Assembly (NCBI GenBank): GCA_001940845.1
Contig: MSGV01000022.1
Location: 1 to 64,000 of the forward strand
Reading direction: 5' to 3'
DNA from: Christensenellaceae bacterium Phil7
GTDB lineage: Bacteria; Bacillota; Clostridia; Christensenellales; CAG-138
Length of the DNA: 64,000 bases
Both the position numbers and the translations under genes were made by a program. Below, one piece after another: positions 47,326 to 57,386 of the stretch. The notes under the pieces are model-generated. The model had not been told where the DNA came from. It searched no databases and was given only the letters and a program-made list of their open reading frames with translations. How positions within the stretch are numbered: the stretch's first letter is position 1; the number at the start of each line of letters is the position of its first letter.

Positions 47326-48576
47326 TCAGGCATTGTGCTTTGCCTTATGCATAGCTATGATGCGCTGCATTTCATTGTAGACGATCATGTATCCCTCATC
47401 TACGCCCATTCCTGGCTTTGCGAGGATCTGAACGGGGCGGGTAGCCATTGCACACTGTACGCATACCTGAGCGGAGCGGTCGGTTTCATTGCATGTACCG
47501 CCTTGATATGCACCAATACCTTTCGCCTTGCAATAAAGCACTGCTTCAACAGTATTGTTGATGCCGCCGAGGTCGGGAGTCTTTATCTGCACCATATGAC
47601 CTGCTCTGTTATCGGCAAAATACTTAATATCCTCAAGGGTATTGCACCATTCATCAGCAACGATCTCAACATCGATTCCGCGATCATCGAGGAGCTTTGT
47701 GATATTCTTTAGCGCAAGCATTTGCTTTTCGCGATCCTCAACATCCATGGGTCCCTCTATGCGAAGATGGAAGGGCTTTGCGGCTTTTTCCAGCCTAGCC
47801 ATATAATCAGCCATGGCTTCATAGTTATCATTGCCGAAAGCTGCACCGATGGTGCCGTATACATCTATATGGAAAACAGGGCAGTAGCTTTCATCTTTGC
47901 GCAATGCAAGTACACGATCACGAAGCCATGCAACGTACTGCTCAAGCAGCTCACCATGCTCACCCAGCTTGGTCTTGACGTTGTTTATGAGTGCATGAGG
48001 AAGTACCTGAGCACCCTTGATTATCATCTTATCAGCATTGGTATAACGATCGTCGCCGGATTGTGTGAATATGGGAAGGGGTTCATCGGTAATCGTGCAG
48101 CCATATTCATCGGCAACAACTTCACACATCATGCGGTGGCTTGCCTTGGCAACTGCATCGAGAATGGCCTGGGTGACACCATAGCGGATGGCGGTATGCA
48201 AACGCTTTCCATCGATGGTGATGGATTCGACCATTTCGGAGAGCCCTTTGAAGCTATCGGCTTCACGGCCCACGAGCTCAGGCTTGATGTATTTTTCTAT
48301 AACGGGGATGAAATCCTTCGCAAGGAACAGGGGATCACGTCCACCGGCACCGCTGTACTGCACTGCGGCGCAGTCGCCATAGGCAACCTGACCATCTTCG
48401 AGAACGAGCATGACGGAAATGGATTCGCCTGCCTGACGGACGGAATGGAAACCATCGGTCACAGGGGTTCCAACATAGGTGAAGCCATCGGACTTTGCGC
48501 CGCCTTTAATGGCGCGCTGATCATCGAAATAGAAGCCCGTACGACCGGGGGAACAGATCAAATCAACAATTTTCAT
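47326..48576 (-). CDS. mal: Methylaspartate ammonia-lyase
   Basis: Enolase-superfamily enzyme converting (2S,3S)-3-methylaspartate to mesaconate and ammonia. 416 residues from the ATG at 48576 (AAAGG upstream). Typical family segments: GRTGFYFDDQRAIKGGA near the N terminus, YGDCAAVQYSGAGGRDPLF, HIDVYGTIG, IEGPMD, VADEWCNTLEDI (metal ligands) and QIKTPDLGGINNT with the catalytic Lys. Last gene of glmS-glmL-glmE-mal. Confidence 0.95.
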   Translation of the reverse strand: MKIVDLICSPGRTGFYFDDQRAIKGGAKSDGFTYVGTPVTDGFHSVRQAGESISVMLVLEDGQVAYGDCAAVQYSGAGGRDPLFLAKDFIPVIEKYIKPELVGREADSFKGLSEMVESITIDGKRLHTAIRYGVTQAILDAVAKASHRMMCEVVADEYGCTITDEPLPIFTQSGDDRYTNADKMIIKGAQVLPHALINNVKTKLGEHGELLEQYVAWLRDRVLALRKDESYCPVFHIDVYGTIGAAFGNDNYEAMADYMARLEKAAKPFHLRIEGPMDVEDREKQMLALKNITKLLDDRGIDVEIVADEWCNTLEDIKYFADNRAGHMVQIKTPDLGGINNTVEAVLYCKAKGIGAYQGGTCNETDRSAQVCVQCAMATRPVQILAKPGMGVDEGYMIVYNEMQRIIAMHKAKHNA

Positions 48577-48629
48577 ACTATTGCCTTTCAATATATCAGA
48601 AATTTAGTGTTAACTATAAATTAAAGTTT

Positions 48630-50099
48630 TTAATAGGAAAGTCCATGCAAACCTTGCGGACGTCCGACAAGCCTGCCCTTGCTTATGGCATAGACATCAT
48701 CGATGACCATTTGGAATGAGGCACTGCGCTTTTCGGCAGCGGCTCTCTCATTGATCCTATCCATATTGAAATCCTTGATCTCTTGAGTAAAGGGAAGATT
48801 TCCGGCATTCAGAATGCGGATAGCGCCATTATTATCGCGTGCAGGAAGCATCTTGCCCGCATTGAAGCGAGAGGGAGCAAAGGGAATATCCAGCACACCG
48901 GCCATGACCGCACGCACGGTACCGACAGCGATATCTCCATCACCAAGCTCAAAGCATTTATCGACGATACAGCGGGTCTCGCGGCGAATGACGTCCTTTT
49001 CAAGCTCAAGATCGGCTGCGGTGCAGACTTGATCGGAGAGCATATTTATGACCTGTTTGGTGCAACGAAGCCCCTGAGCATTTGCTTCCATGGTTGGAAC
49101 GCCGGCAGCTTCATGCGGGGTTTTGACAATGACCTTTGTTGCCTTGGAGAGCGCAGCGGTAGCACTGCCCCAACTTATTACACCGAATGCTTTCGCTTCA
49201 TCCTGGGGGAAGCCGCCCATCCACTGATGGAATACAGTGGTTATCACGACGTCATCATAACCGAACTTATGCATATATTCGTTGGTAAGTTCTTCAAGAG
49301 TGCGGATGGCCGCAACATCCTGAACCAGATTACCGCATTGTCCATAGCCGACTGTGATATTGCGTACACCCTGCTCTGCAGCGAGAAGCGCTTCGATGAT
49401 AGCGACGGAATGGGAGATACAGGGGGGAACGAGCGTACCGGTAAGCGGACCATAGGGTTCGCGGTTTATAGAAACTCCGGCTTCTTCATAGATTCCGGTC
49501 AGCCTATCGACATACTGCCAATCACGAATGGTCTTTTCCATCGGGACGTTCTTTGCATAGGGAAGATTATAGGAAATACCGCCGCCTTCATAGCTTGTAA
49601 AGCCGCCGGCATAGCATATCTCGGTGAGAAGTCTTGCATCGGGGGTGCCGTGGCGAACCTGAACAGGTGTGTCGAGTGCATTGATTATCTGACGGCAGCC
49701 TGCAACACCATGGTTAACTGCTGGAAAGCCATTGAGCATGGATCGGCGCTGTTTCATGGATTCGCGGATACCATTCTCTGCCTCCTCATAGCGATTCTGG
49801 CGAGTATAGCTATCTATGGTGGTTGGCAGCAAATCCGCTTCGCCATTATTTTGAAGATAGGTCAAAAGCTCAATATGCTCATGGATAAGTGCGACACCTG
49901 CACGGGGCTGTATGAGCGTAATACCATTATTCTTGGCGTTTATGAGCTTCTTGGAAAAAATCTTGCGTTCGGGGAGGGATTTATGGAATTCGATCGCTTC
50001 ATCAAGATCGACGCCCTTGCCCGTGGGCCACTGCCGGAGAACTTCCTCGCGGATCTTGGAGAATTCGTCGTCGGCAATACGCTTATTTTGCAATGACAT
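48630..50099 (-). CDS. glmE: Methylaspartate (glutamate) mutase catalytic subunit E
   Basis: 489-residue TIM-barrel subunit of B12-dependent glutamate mutase, which rearranges L-glutamate to 3-methylaspartate. Recognised by [21 protein letters not shown] at the N terminus, [65 protein letters not shown] and [13 protein letters not shown]. The start overlaps glmL by 17 bases. It works with GlmS, which carries the cobalamin. Confidence 0.96.
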   Translation of the reverse strand: MSLQNKRIADDEFSKIREEVLRQWPTGKGVDLDEAIEFHKSLPERKIFSKKLINAKNNGITLIQPRAGVALIHEHIELLTYLQNNGEADLLPTTIDSYTRQNRYEEAENGIRESMKQRRSMLNGFPAVNHGVAGCRQIINALDTPVQVRHGTPDARLLTEICYAGGFTSYEGGGISYNLPYAKNVPMEKTIRDWQYVDRLTGIYEEAGVSINREPYGPLTGTLVPPCISHSVAIIEALLAAEQGVRNITVGYGQCGNLVQDVAAIRTLEELTNEYMHKFGYDDVVITTVFHQWMGGFPQDEAKAFGVISWGSATAALSKATKVIVKTPHEAAGVPTMEANAQGLRCTKQVINMLSDQVCTAADLELEKDVIRRETRCIVDKCFELGDGDIAVGTVRAVMAGVLDIPFAPSRFNAGKMLPARDNNGAIRILNAGNLPFTQEIKDFNMDRINERAAAEKRSASFQMVIDDVYAISKGRLVGRPQGLHGLSY

Positions 50100-51471
50100 T
50101 GTTTACTAACTCCTCTTTCATAATTGTAAAGGCCGCTTCGGGATAGTGCTCGCTCAAGAGCCCCATGGCGGCAATGATGTATTTTCTATCAACAAGCACG
50201 CTTGCTTTTTTGGGTTTCAGCGATGTGGGATCTTTTTCATCATAAAGAGCAAAGGATGCGATATGCTCTGTATGCTCGGTATGGATGAGTGATCCGCCGG
50301 TGATCACTATGCGATCGATATTCATAAGGTTTTTGCCAGTCTGAACATATGCCGTGCCGCACATATTATAGGTTTCCTCTATTCGCCCGGCGTGGCGCGT
50401 GACTGCAATCCGCACTGCCATACAGGCAAGTGCTTCATCAAGCGCTTTTGTTTCATCGCTGTCGGGCAGCAGGTCAGTATGCTCGGCAAATCTTTCAATG
50501 AGTTCCTCAGTCCTTTCGACCGTCAGTCCGGCAAGCTCTGCTATGGTCTTGATGCCTGCGCTGTCCACTATGCCTCGAATGCTGTATCTCATTCCTATAT
50601 CGCCCTCGACCGTGCGCTTGATATAGGGTTCGGGAAGACCCTTCATCATGGTTCGTGGATCATCGGGCATACCATCGGAAACGGAATATATATCAGTAGT
50701 GGCGCCTCCGACATCAACAGCAATGAGTTCTCCTATGCCACTCTGTTTCTCTGTGCCTTCAGCAAGCAGTTTCATTGCAGCCATGACGGCCGAAGGCGTG
50801 GGCATCATTATGCCAGAGATCAATTCTGAAGCCTCCGTCAGCCCTTTGGCGCGCACGATTTTTTTTAAAAACACTTCACGAATGACCTGTTGGGCGGGTG
50901 CTATATTGAGAACTCCGAATTTGGGCATAACGTTTTCGCATATATGCACTTCACGGCCCGCCAATATGCGCTCGCATTCGCGAACTGCGTTGCGATTACC
51001 GGCAATAACGATGGGAAAATCTCCACCGATCTCTGCAAGTACTTTAGCATTATGTAAAATGCATTTTGAATTTCCCCCGTCAGTGCCGCCTACAAGCAGG
51101 AAGATATCGGGATCAATCTTCCTTATCTCATTGGCATCATCTTCATTGAGCTCAAAGGCGTATGTTTTGAGCACCTTCGCTCCTGCACCGAGGCTTGCAC
51201 ATTTTGCAGCTTCGGCTGTCAGCTCCGGAACGAGTCCGCTTGCGAGCATACGAAGACCGCCCGCAGCACTGCTGGCCGCGTAGCGTTCACGATACTCAAT
51301 ATGACCCGTCATCATTTCAAGCTTGGCGATCGCACTATTGAGTCCGTTGTTGATATCGGTCTGAACGGTGGTGTAGGAGGAAGCAGTACCCAGAAGCTTT
51401 GCTTCATCTGTATCGACGGCAGTGACCTTGGTATAGGTGCTTCCGAAATCTATCAACAATACGGGGTTCAT
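50083..51471 (-). CDS. glmL: Glutamate mutase accessory protein GlmL (MutL), reactivating ATPase
   Basis: 463 residues. Actin-like ATPase fold: [19 protein letters not shown] (phosphate 1), [28 protein letters not shown] (phosphate 2) and [13 protein letters not shown]. Proteins of this family sit between glmS and glmE and are thought to reactivate or chaperone the B12 enzyme. ATG at 51471 chosen (AGGAA six bases upstream) over the preceding TTG at 51477. Confidence 0.92.
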   Translation of the reverse strand: MNPVLLIDFGSTYTKVTAVDTDEAKLLGTASSYTTVQTDINNGLNSAIAKLEMMTGHIEYRERYAASSAAGGLRMLASGLVPELTAEAAKCASLGAGAKVLKTYAFELNEDDANEIRKIDPDIFLLVGGTDGGNSKCILHNAKVLAEIGGDFPIVIAGNRNAVRECERILAGREVHICENVMPKFGVLNIAPAQQVIREVFLKKIVRAKGLTEASELISGIMMPTPSAVMAAMKLLAEGTEKQSGIGELIAVDVGGATTDIYSVSDGMPDDPRTMMKGLPEPYIKRTVEGDIGMRYSIRGIVDSAGIKTIAELAGLTVERTEELIERFAEHTDLLPDSDETKALDEALACMAVRIAVTRHAGRIEETYNMCGTAYVQTGKNLMNIDRIVITGGSLIHTEHTEHIASFALYDEKDPTSLKPKKASVLVDRKYIIAAMGLLSEHYPEAAFTIMKEELVNNVIAK

Positions 51472-51583
51472 AATCAATTCCTAAATTATTATTCTGCCAG
51501 ATTATAACCGAATGCCCTGGGAACTCATAATCCATGCCCTGGAAGGAGCTTTAAAAGCAAACGGTTGTAGTAAATTGGTTTGT

Positions 51584-51997
51584 TTATTGGATATGCAAAT
51601 CCTCTTTCAGGCATTCTATATCGACTTCGGGAGGAGTTCCGGGAGGGAAGGAACGATCAAATCCCATTGCTTTGAAACGCTGTTCGACCTCTTCAAAAGG
51701 CTGCTTACCGATAACTATATTGCCTCCGACATACAGGAGTATATTATCAAGTCCGGCTTCATCACATTTTTCACGCATTCCGCGGCAATCCAATTCACCT
51801 TGACCATACAGTGAGGAGACAAGGATAGCATCGGCGTTGGTTTCAATTGCTGCGCTGATGAATTCTTCCTGCGAAACCATAACACCGAGATTGATAACAT
51901 TGAAACCTGCATCGGTGAAGGCATGATAAAGTATCTGATTTCCAACGGCGTGAACATCCGCTCCGATGACGCCGATGACCAAAGTCTTCTTTTCCAT
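51584..51997 (-). CDS. glmS: Methylaspartate (glutamate) mutase B12-binding subunit S
   Basis: 137-residue Rossmann-like cobalamin-binding subunit. The base-off/His-on motif DxHxxG is D14-V-H16-A-V-G19; [14 protein letters not shown] and VGGNIVIGK complete the corrin pocket. Two adjacent ATGs exist; 51997 has the better distance to GAGG. First gene of the operon, transcribed from the promoter at 52084-52112. Confidence 0.96.
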   Translation of the reverse strand: MEKKTLVIGVIGADVHAVGNQILYHAFTDAGFNVINLGVMVSQEEFISAAIETNADAILVSSLYGQGELDCRGMREKCDEAGLDNILLYVGGNIVIGKQPFEEVEQRFKAMGFDRSFPPGTPPEVDIECLKEDLHIQ

Positions 51998-52083
51998 CAT
52001 TTACCTCTATATTGAAATTCGGGATCGAACGCGGCTTGAATGTAAATTTGCATACGAAAGAACGCGTGTCGATTCACGATGAA

Positions 52084-52112
52084 ATCATACTGTTTTCAAT
52101 CACAAATGTCAA
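52084..52112 (-). promoter_or_regulatory. Promoter of the glmS-glmL-glmE-mal operon
   Basis: Minus strand TTGACA (52107-52112), 17-bp spacer, TATGAT (52084-52089). The leader is ~80 nt and too short for a cobalamin riboswitch. Confidence 0.85.
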
Positions 52113-52245
52113 TGGAAAGGGATGTGTTTTACAAATATATTTAAGTGAAGAAAAAGCTGTTCTTTTGGATAAAATTCTGCGTGCGCTGTCTCAAAAGAGA
52201 TCACGAACGCAGAATAATGTTTTTTGTAACTAAGGTATATAGCTA

Positions 52246-54024
52246 TCAATGAGCAAACTGGCTTTCATACAGCTCGGCATAGAAGCCTCCCTGCGCGAGC
52301 AGCTTTGTATGCGTACCCTTTTCGATTATCCGGCCTTCTCGCATCACCAGTATTATATCCGCTTCTTTAATGGTGGAAAGCCGATGCGCGACGATGAAGG
52401 TCGTTCTGCCGCGCATTAGCTTTTGGAAGGCGTCCTGAACCTGAAGCTCGGTTCGCGTATCGATAGATGATGTGGCCTCGTCCAGAATAAGCATGGGCGG
52501 TCTTGCAAGCATAACCCGTGCAATGCATAATAGCTGTTTTTGTCCTTGTGATAGACTGCCGCCGAATTCGCCTATTTGAGTATCATAACCATTGGGCAAT
52601 CTTTTGATGAATGCATGGGCGTGGGAAGCTTTGGCCGCTGCAACGACCTCTTCGATTGAAGCATCGGGCTTCCCCATAGCGATATTATCATAAATGGTTC
52701 CGGTTTTAAGCCATGTATCCTGCAAAACCATCCCCAAGTTTCGTCGGAGTTCATCTCGGGATAGTTCAAGGGTATCCACTCCATCTATAAGTATTCGACC
52801 GCTGTCAGGATCATAAAAACGCATGAGCAGGTTTATGAGCGTAGTTTTGCCGCAGCCGGTGGGCCCAACTATGGCTACAAGCTGCCCAGATCGCACATTA
52901 AGATTGAAATTGTGTATCAATGGCTTATCCTTCGAATATGAAAAGCTCAGATTCTCAAATTCGATTGAGCCTGCACTGACCGGGAGATGCTTTAATTTAT
53001 CAGGCACGGGATCGGGGGTTTGCTCAGGTGCCTCGATGAGCTCAAACAGCCGCGCTGCACATGCAAGCGCATTTTGCAGCTCAGCAAGAACATCGGTTAT
53101 CTCATTGAATGGCTTGGTGTACTGGTTGGCATAGCTGAGCAGTGAGGTGAGCCCGCCGATGCTTATTCGTCCTGAAATGGCAGCGATTGCCCCAATAGTA
53201 CCTATGCCGGCATAGGCAAGAGCATTCACAAATCGGGTGCTGGGATTTGTAAGGGATGAATAGAAGAGTGCCCGGAGAGAGCAGCTGCGAAGCCGACCGT
53301 TGATCTCATCAAAATGAGCTTGAGCTCTTTCTTCATAGCCAAATGCCTGCACAAGTTTTTGCTCGCTGACAAGCTCATCTATAAGCGCAGTTTCTTCTCC
53401 CCTGGTCTCCGTCTGTACGCGGAACATGGAGAAGGTATGCTTTGTTATAAGGTTCGCCGCAAGCAGCGATAGGGGAGTTATCGCCACGACTACCAATGCG
53501 ATAAGGGGATTGACACTGAGCATGAAGCAAAGCGCACCGAGTATGGTGAGCACACCTGTGAAGAAATTAGTGAAGCCGGTAAGCAGACCGTTTGCAAGCT
53601 GTTCAACATCGCTTATCATACGGCTGACCGTATCACCCGTCGGATGAGAATCGAGATAGGATAACGGCAGCTTCTGCACATGCCGGAATGCCTCATCGCG
53701 GATATCATGAACTATTCCGTAGGTCATGCGATTGTTGCAAAGCCCCATAAGCCATTGTGCGATAGAGGCAGAGCCAATGCTGGCAAGTATCCAAATAAGC
53801 AGGCGCAGGATGCTTGAAAAATCAACGCTTCCAGCTCCGGCTATGTGGTCGATTGCTTGGCCGATAAGCAGCGGTATGAGCAGATTGCCGGAAACCGTAA
53901 TGATTGCCAATACCATTGAGCATATGAATATGGGAAGGTACTTTTTTGCTTTGCGCAGAAGTTTTCTTAGCACTTCCACGCGGGAAAAATTTAAGGATTT
54001 TTTTATTCTGCGATCACGTTTCAT
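52246..54024 (-). CDS. ABC exporter half-transporter with canonical Walker B (subunit 2)
   Basis: 592 residues: six-helix transmembrane domain (~30-320) and a nucleotide-binding domain. Walker A VGPTGCGKTTLIN, signature LSQGQKQ (Q replaces the usual G), Walker B LILDEATSSID with catalytic Glu, H-loop VAHRLSTI. Four-base overlap with the upstream partner gene indicates a heterodimer. The altered signature would face the partner's degenerate site, as in known heterodimeric exporters. Substrate unknown; multidrug or peptide export is the usual guess. Confidence 0.92.
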   Translation of the reverse strand: MKRDRRIKKSLNFSRVEVLRKLLRKAKKYLPIFICSMVLAIITVSGNLLIPLLIGQAIDHIAGAGSVDFSSILRLLIWILASIGSASIAQWLMGLCNNRMTYGIVHDIRDEAFRHVQKLPLSYLDSHPTGDTVSRMISDVEQLANGLLTGFTNFFTGVLTILGALCFMLSVNPLIALVVVAITPLSLLAANLITKHTFSMFRVQTETRGEETALIDELVSEQKLVQAFGYEERAQAHFDEINGRLRSCSLRALFYSSLTNPSTRFVNALAYAGIGTIGAIAAISGRISIGGLTSLLSYANQYTKPFNEITDVLAELQNALACAARLFELIEAPEQTPDPVPDKLKHLPVSAGSIEFENLSFSYSKDKPLIHNFNLNVRSGQLVAIVGPTGCGKTTLINLLMRFYDPDSGRILIDGVDTLELSRDELRRNLGMVLQDTWLKTGTIYDNIAMGKPDASIEEVVAAAKASHAHAFIKRLPNGYDTQIGEFGGSLSQGQKQLLCIARVMLARPPMLILDEATSSIDTRTELQVQDAFQKLMRGRTTFIVAHRLSTIKEADIILVMREGRIIEKGTHTKLLAQGGFYAELYESQFAH

Positions 54025-55757
54025 ACGGTACCTCCATCATCGGAGAACTGGGAGGAATAGATCTCCCGATAGACTGAACAATTTTTGAGTAATTCGTCAT
54101 GCTTACCAATGCCTACGAGCTTTCCATCATCCATAACGATGATCTTATCGGCATAGCGTATGGATGCGGCACGCTGAGAAACGATAAAAGTAGTTGGTGA
54201 GCTCTTCATACTTCGTATTGCCATGCGAAGCTTTGCATCGGTGGCATAATCCAGCGCTGAAGCGCTGTCATCAAGAATGAGTATTTCCGGCTGCTTAACG
54301 AGTGCACGAGCAATAGTCAATCGTTGCTTTTGACCGCCGGAGAAATTGCGGCCGCCCTGCTCAACCCTTTCATCAAGTCCATTTGGCTTGCTCTCAACTA
54401 TTTCAAGCGCTTGTGCAGTTATCAATGAATCAAGCAGCAGCTCTTCGCTTGCATGTGCGTTGCCCATAAGCAGGTTTGAGCGTATACTGCCCTCAAAGAG
54501 CATTGCTTTTTGAGGTACAATGCCAATTCGGGCATTCAGTGCAGATGGTTCAAATTGCTTAACGTCCAGCCCATCTATATAAACGCTTCCGGAGGTTGCA
54601 GGATAAAAACCTGGAATTAGATTGATAATGGTGGATTTGCCTGCGCCGGTTCCTCCGATGATCCCGATGGTTTCACCGGGGGCTGCATAGAAGGAGATGC
54701 CTTCAATCGCTGGGGCACTGCCATCAGGAAATGTAAAACTGACACCGCGAAATTCAACACTTCCATGAGGGGCAGCATCAGAGGGGGTCTCGCTGCCGGA
54801 AAGGCGAGTGGATTGGATATCAAAGAGTCCGGCGCAGCGTTTTGCACATGCAGCAGATCTGGTCATCGTTATAATTAAATTGGCCATTTTGATAAGCTCT
54901 ATCAAAATCTGACTCATAAGATTATAAAGTGCAACTACCTCACCTTGGGTTAGCGCACCTATGTTTACGCGTATCGCCCCGGTCCATATGAGTGCTATGA
55001 TTGCAATATTGACAATGAATAGGGTTATGGGATTGAGCATGGAGGATATTCTGCCGACTTTAAGCTGGAGAGCCGTGAGCCTTTCATTACGGTGTTCAAA
55101 CTCGGTTTCTTCCTCCGCTTCACAGGTAAATGCGCGGAGAACGCGCACTCCATTTAAATTCTCGCGTGTCTTGGCTGTCACGCCATCAAGCCCGTGTTGA
55201 ACTTCAGTATGCATGGGAAGTGTTATGAATATTATCGAAAAAACAACTAGGCATAGTGCAGCAATGACCGCAAGAAATATCAATGCGCACTTTGTATCAA
55301 TGGTGAATGCAACCAGCATAGCTCCAAATACGACAAATGGAGAGCGCAGCAGAAGGCGCAGAACCTGGTTTACGCCGTTCTGCGCTTGATCTACATCGCT
55401 TGTCATTCGAGTTATGAGCGCAGAGCTTCCTATGGAGTCAAGCTCTGAATATGAAAGCGTCTGAAGTTTTTTAAGCAATGCGGAGCGCAATTCTGTGGAA
55501 AAGCCTATTGCAGCCTTTGCGGCAAAATACTGTGCCGCGCACGAAGCCCCAAATCCGATAGCGGCAAGAGCGACCAGCAGCAGCCCCATTTTTATTATGT
55601 AAGCATTGTTGCCTCCGCCTATTCCGCTATCAATTATTGAGGCCATTATCAGTGGAACCAGCAGCTCGAATGATGCTTCCAAAAGTTTGAAAAGCGGGGC
55701 CAGTATGCATTCCCTGATATAACTCTTAAGAAATATTGCGAGGCGTTTCATTTTCAC
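54021..55757 (-). CDS. ABC exporter half-transporter with degenerate catalytic site (subunit 1)
   Basis: 578 residues: transmembrane domain (~1-310) and nucleotide-binding domain. Walker A GGTGAGKSTIIN, signature FSGGQKQR, but Walker B ends LILDDSASALD (Asp where the catalytic Glu is expected) and the switch region reads IVSQRAASI (Gln in place of His). These replacements mark the ATP site that does not hydrolyse in heterodimeric exporters. Overlaps the next gene by four bases. Confidence 0.92.
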   Translation of the reverse strand: MKMKRLAIFLKSYIRECILAPLFKLLEASFELLVPLIMASIIDSGIGGGNNAYIIKMGLLLVALAAIGFGASCAAQYFAAKAAIGFSTELRSALLKKLQTLSYSELDSIGSSALITRMTSDVDQAQNGVNQVLRLLLRSPFVVFGAMLVAFTIDTKCALIFLAVIAALCLVVFSIIFITLPMHTEVQHGLDGVTAKTRENLNGVRVLRAFTCEAEEETEFEHRNERLTALQLKVGRISSMLNPITLFIVNIAIIALIWTGAIRVNIGALTQGEVVALYNLMSQILIELIKMANLIITMTRSAACAKRCAGLFDIQSTRLSGSETPSDAAPHGSVEFRGVSFTFPDGSAPAIEGISFYAAPGETIGIIGGTGAGKSTIINLIPGFYPATSGSVYIDGLDVKQFEPSALNARIGIVPQKAMLFEGSIRSNLLMGNAHASEELLLDSLITAQALEIVESKPNGLDERVEQGGRNFSGGQKQRLTIARALVKQPEILILDDSASALDYATDAKLRMAIRSMKSSPTTFIVSQRAASIRYADKIIVMDDGKLVGIGKHDELLKNCSVYREIYSSQFSDDGGTV

Positions 55758-55863
55758 ACTCCTCAGTAATACGTTTATTTTTAGCGATTCAATGCATTAT
55801 AACCCCAGAAGGCATAAAAATCCAGCCCTGCAAGCTCTGGACATGAAATAAAGCATAAATGAA

Positions 55864-55896
55864 GGATTGCCGCAATCGTATTGACTGCGGCAATCC
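55864..55896 (-). terminator. Hairpin ending the thl-CoA-transferase operon
   Basis: GGATTGCCGC (55864-55873) pairs with GCGGCAATCC (55887-55896), 13-nt loop. Minus-strand tail TTCATTTAT. It lies 22 bases beyond the end of the CoA-transferase B gene. Confidence 0.65.
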
Positions 55897-55917
55897 AGAT
55901 ATCATGTTAAGAATAAT

Positions 55918-56577
55918 TTAGTCAACCATGGATTTAAGCTCAGGCGATATTATGAGCTGTGCTTCAGTAGCGGCCTGGATCTCATCAATGGTGAATTCCG
56001 GATTGTATTCAGTGAGCATAAGTCCATCCGGCGTGACGATCATAACGCCCATTTCGGTGATTATCTTGGTTATACACTTGACTGCGGTGTATGGAAGCCT
56101 GCATTTCTTGAGGATTTTGGGCTTACCCTTTGCCGTATGCTCCATTGCAACGATGACATTCTTTGCACCAACGAGCAGATCCATTGCTCCGCCCATTCCC
56201 GGCATACGTTTGCCCGGAATGAGCCAGTTTGCGAGAGAACCCTCCTCATCGACCTCGAGACCGCCAAGAATGGTGGCATCGACGTGACCGCCGCGGATGA
56301 GACCGAAGCTGGTCGCACTGTCTATAAAGCTGCCGCCGGGTGCAACTGCTGCGGGACTGCCGCCAGCATCAACAACATGTATTGCATCGCGATTATCGTC
56401 GGTGACAGGAGCGGTGCGAATAATACCATTCTCACTTTGAAGGATGACAGTAACACCTTCGGGAAGATAGTTGGGAACCATTGTGGGAAGTCCTATACCA
56501 AGGTTAACGATATCTCCATCCTTGAGTTCCCTGGCAACGCGCTTTGCGATGAAAGCTTTGATTTCGGCTTTATCCAT
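55918..56577 (-). CDS. CoA-transferase subunit B (AtoA/CtfB/ScoB type)
   Basis: 219 residues. VNLGIGLPTMVPNYL near residue 25 and QSENGI near 48, whose Glu forms the CoA-thioester intermediate, identify the beta subunit of family I CoA-transferases. ATG at 56577 shares one base with the stop of the A subunit (TGATG), with GGAGG nine bases upstream. Likely acetate, butyrate or acetoacetate exchange; the exact acyl pair cannot be told from sequence. Confidence 0.9.
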   Translation of the reverse strand: MDKAEIKAFIAKRVARELKDGDIVNLGIGLPTMVPNYLPEGVTVILQSENGIIRTAPVTDDNRDAIHVVDAGGSPAAVAPGGSFIDSATSFGLIRGGHVDATILGGLEVDEEGSLANWLIPGKRMPGMGGAMDLLVGAKNVIVAMEHTAKGKPKILKKCRLPYTAVKCITKIITEMGVMIVTPDGLMLTEYNPEFTIDEIQAATEAQLIISPELKSMVD

Positions 56578-57266
56578 CAATATTTACCTCCCTCTACAAC
56601 GTAATCAACAAATATTCCGGAGGTGCGAACATCCTCAGGAGCAATTTCGCCGATTTTGACGATCTCCTCCGCCTCCGCAATAACGACATCGGCCGCAGTG
56701 GCCATGACTATATTGAAATTCTGAGAGCTGCCTTTATACCAGACATTGCCGCATTTATCGATTTTTGCACCGCCAATGATTGCAAAATCGGCATGGAGGG
56801 GCTTCATCAGCAGGTAATCCCTGCCATCAATATTCTGTTTGCCAAGACAGAAGGGGCTTTCCTCAATTATCGTGCCTACGCCGGTGGGGGTGAGTACACC
56901 GCCAAGACCAGCTCCGCCGGCGCGGATCATTTCGGCGAGAGAGCCTTGGGGGACGAGCTGAACTTCTAGAGTACCATCCACCATGGATTGCTGAGCTACC
57001 TCTGGGTTTAATCCGACGTGGGAAGCGATGAGCTTTTTGACCTGCTTATTATGGATAAGCTTTGCACATCCATAATATTCCTCGCCCATTGGACCGCCGG
57101 GGCATACACCATCATTGGCGATCATCGTCAAATCCTTGACATCACTTTTTGAAAGAGCGTCGATAAACCTATGTGCATTGCCGCAGCCCATAAAGCCGCC
57201 AAACATCACGGTAGCACCATCCGGGATCAGCTTAACAGCCTCTTCTATTGTTATGAATTTAGGCAT
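56577..57266 (-). CDS. CoA-transferase subunit A (AtoD/CtfA/ScoA type)
   Basis: 229 residues. MFGGFMGCGNAHRFIDAL near residue 21 is the CoA-binding glycine loop; GTLEVQLVPQGSLAEMIRAGGAGLGG and LHADFAIIGGAKIDKCGN complete the alpha-subunit pattern. AGGAGG lies before the ATG. Downstream of thiolase in the same orientation, so the thl-A-B order resembles acetoacetyl-CoA modules of butyrate- or acetone-forming clostridia. Confidence 0.9.
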   Translation of the reverse strand: MPKFITIEEAVKLIPDGATVMFGGFMGCGNAHRFIDALSKSDVKDLTMIANDGVCPGGPMGEEYYGCAKLIHNKQVKKLIASHVGLNPEVAQQSMVDGTLEVQLVPQGSLAEMIRAGGAGLGGVLTPTGVGTIIEESPFCLGKQNIDGRDYLLMKPLHADFAIIGGAKIDKCGNVWYKGSSQNFNIVMATAADVVIAEAEEIVKIGEIAPEDVRTSGIFVDYVVEGGKY

Positions 57267-57386
57267 AGAGTTTCCTCCTTTTTAATATATTACGAATTTC
57301 TGCTTATGAAGCGAAATTCGGAAAGGGATTTATGATTTGCTTTGAAGGGTGGGATTGAAAGCCTGAAAGCGGGATTGGCATTATTT

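Noticed and set aside
48783..50096. 437-codon frame on the plus strand opposite glmE (and 47722-48624 opposite mal)
   Set aside because: The minus-strand genes are unmistakable members of known families; the opposite frames are mirror effects.
47326..52112. Cobalamin riboswitch upstream of the B12-dependent mutase operon
   Set aside because: The leader is only about 80 nt and lacks the conserved B12-box.
52012..52233. 73-codon plus-strand frame upstream of glmS
   Set aside because: It lies over the strong minus-strand promoter and leader of the glm operon and has no RBS.
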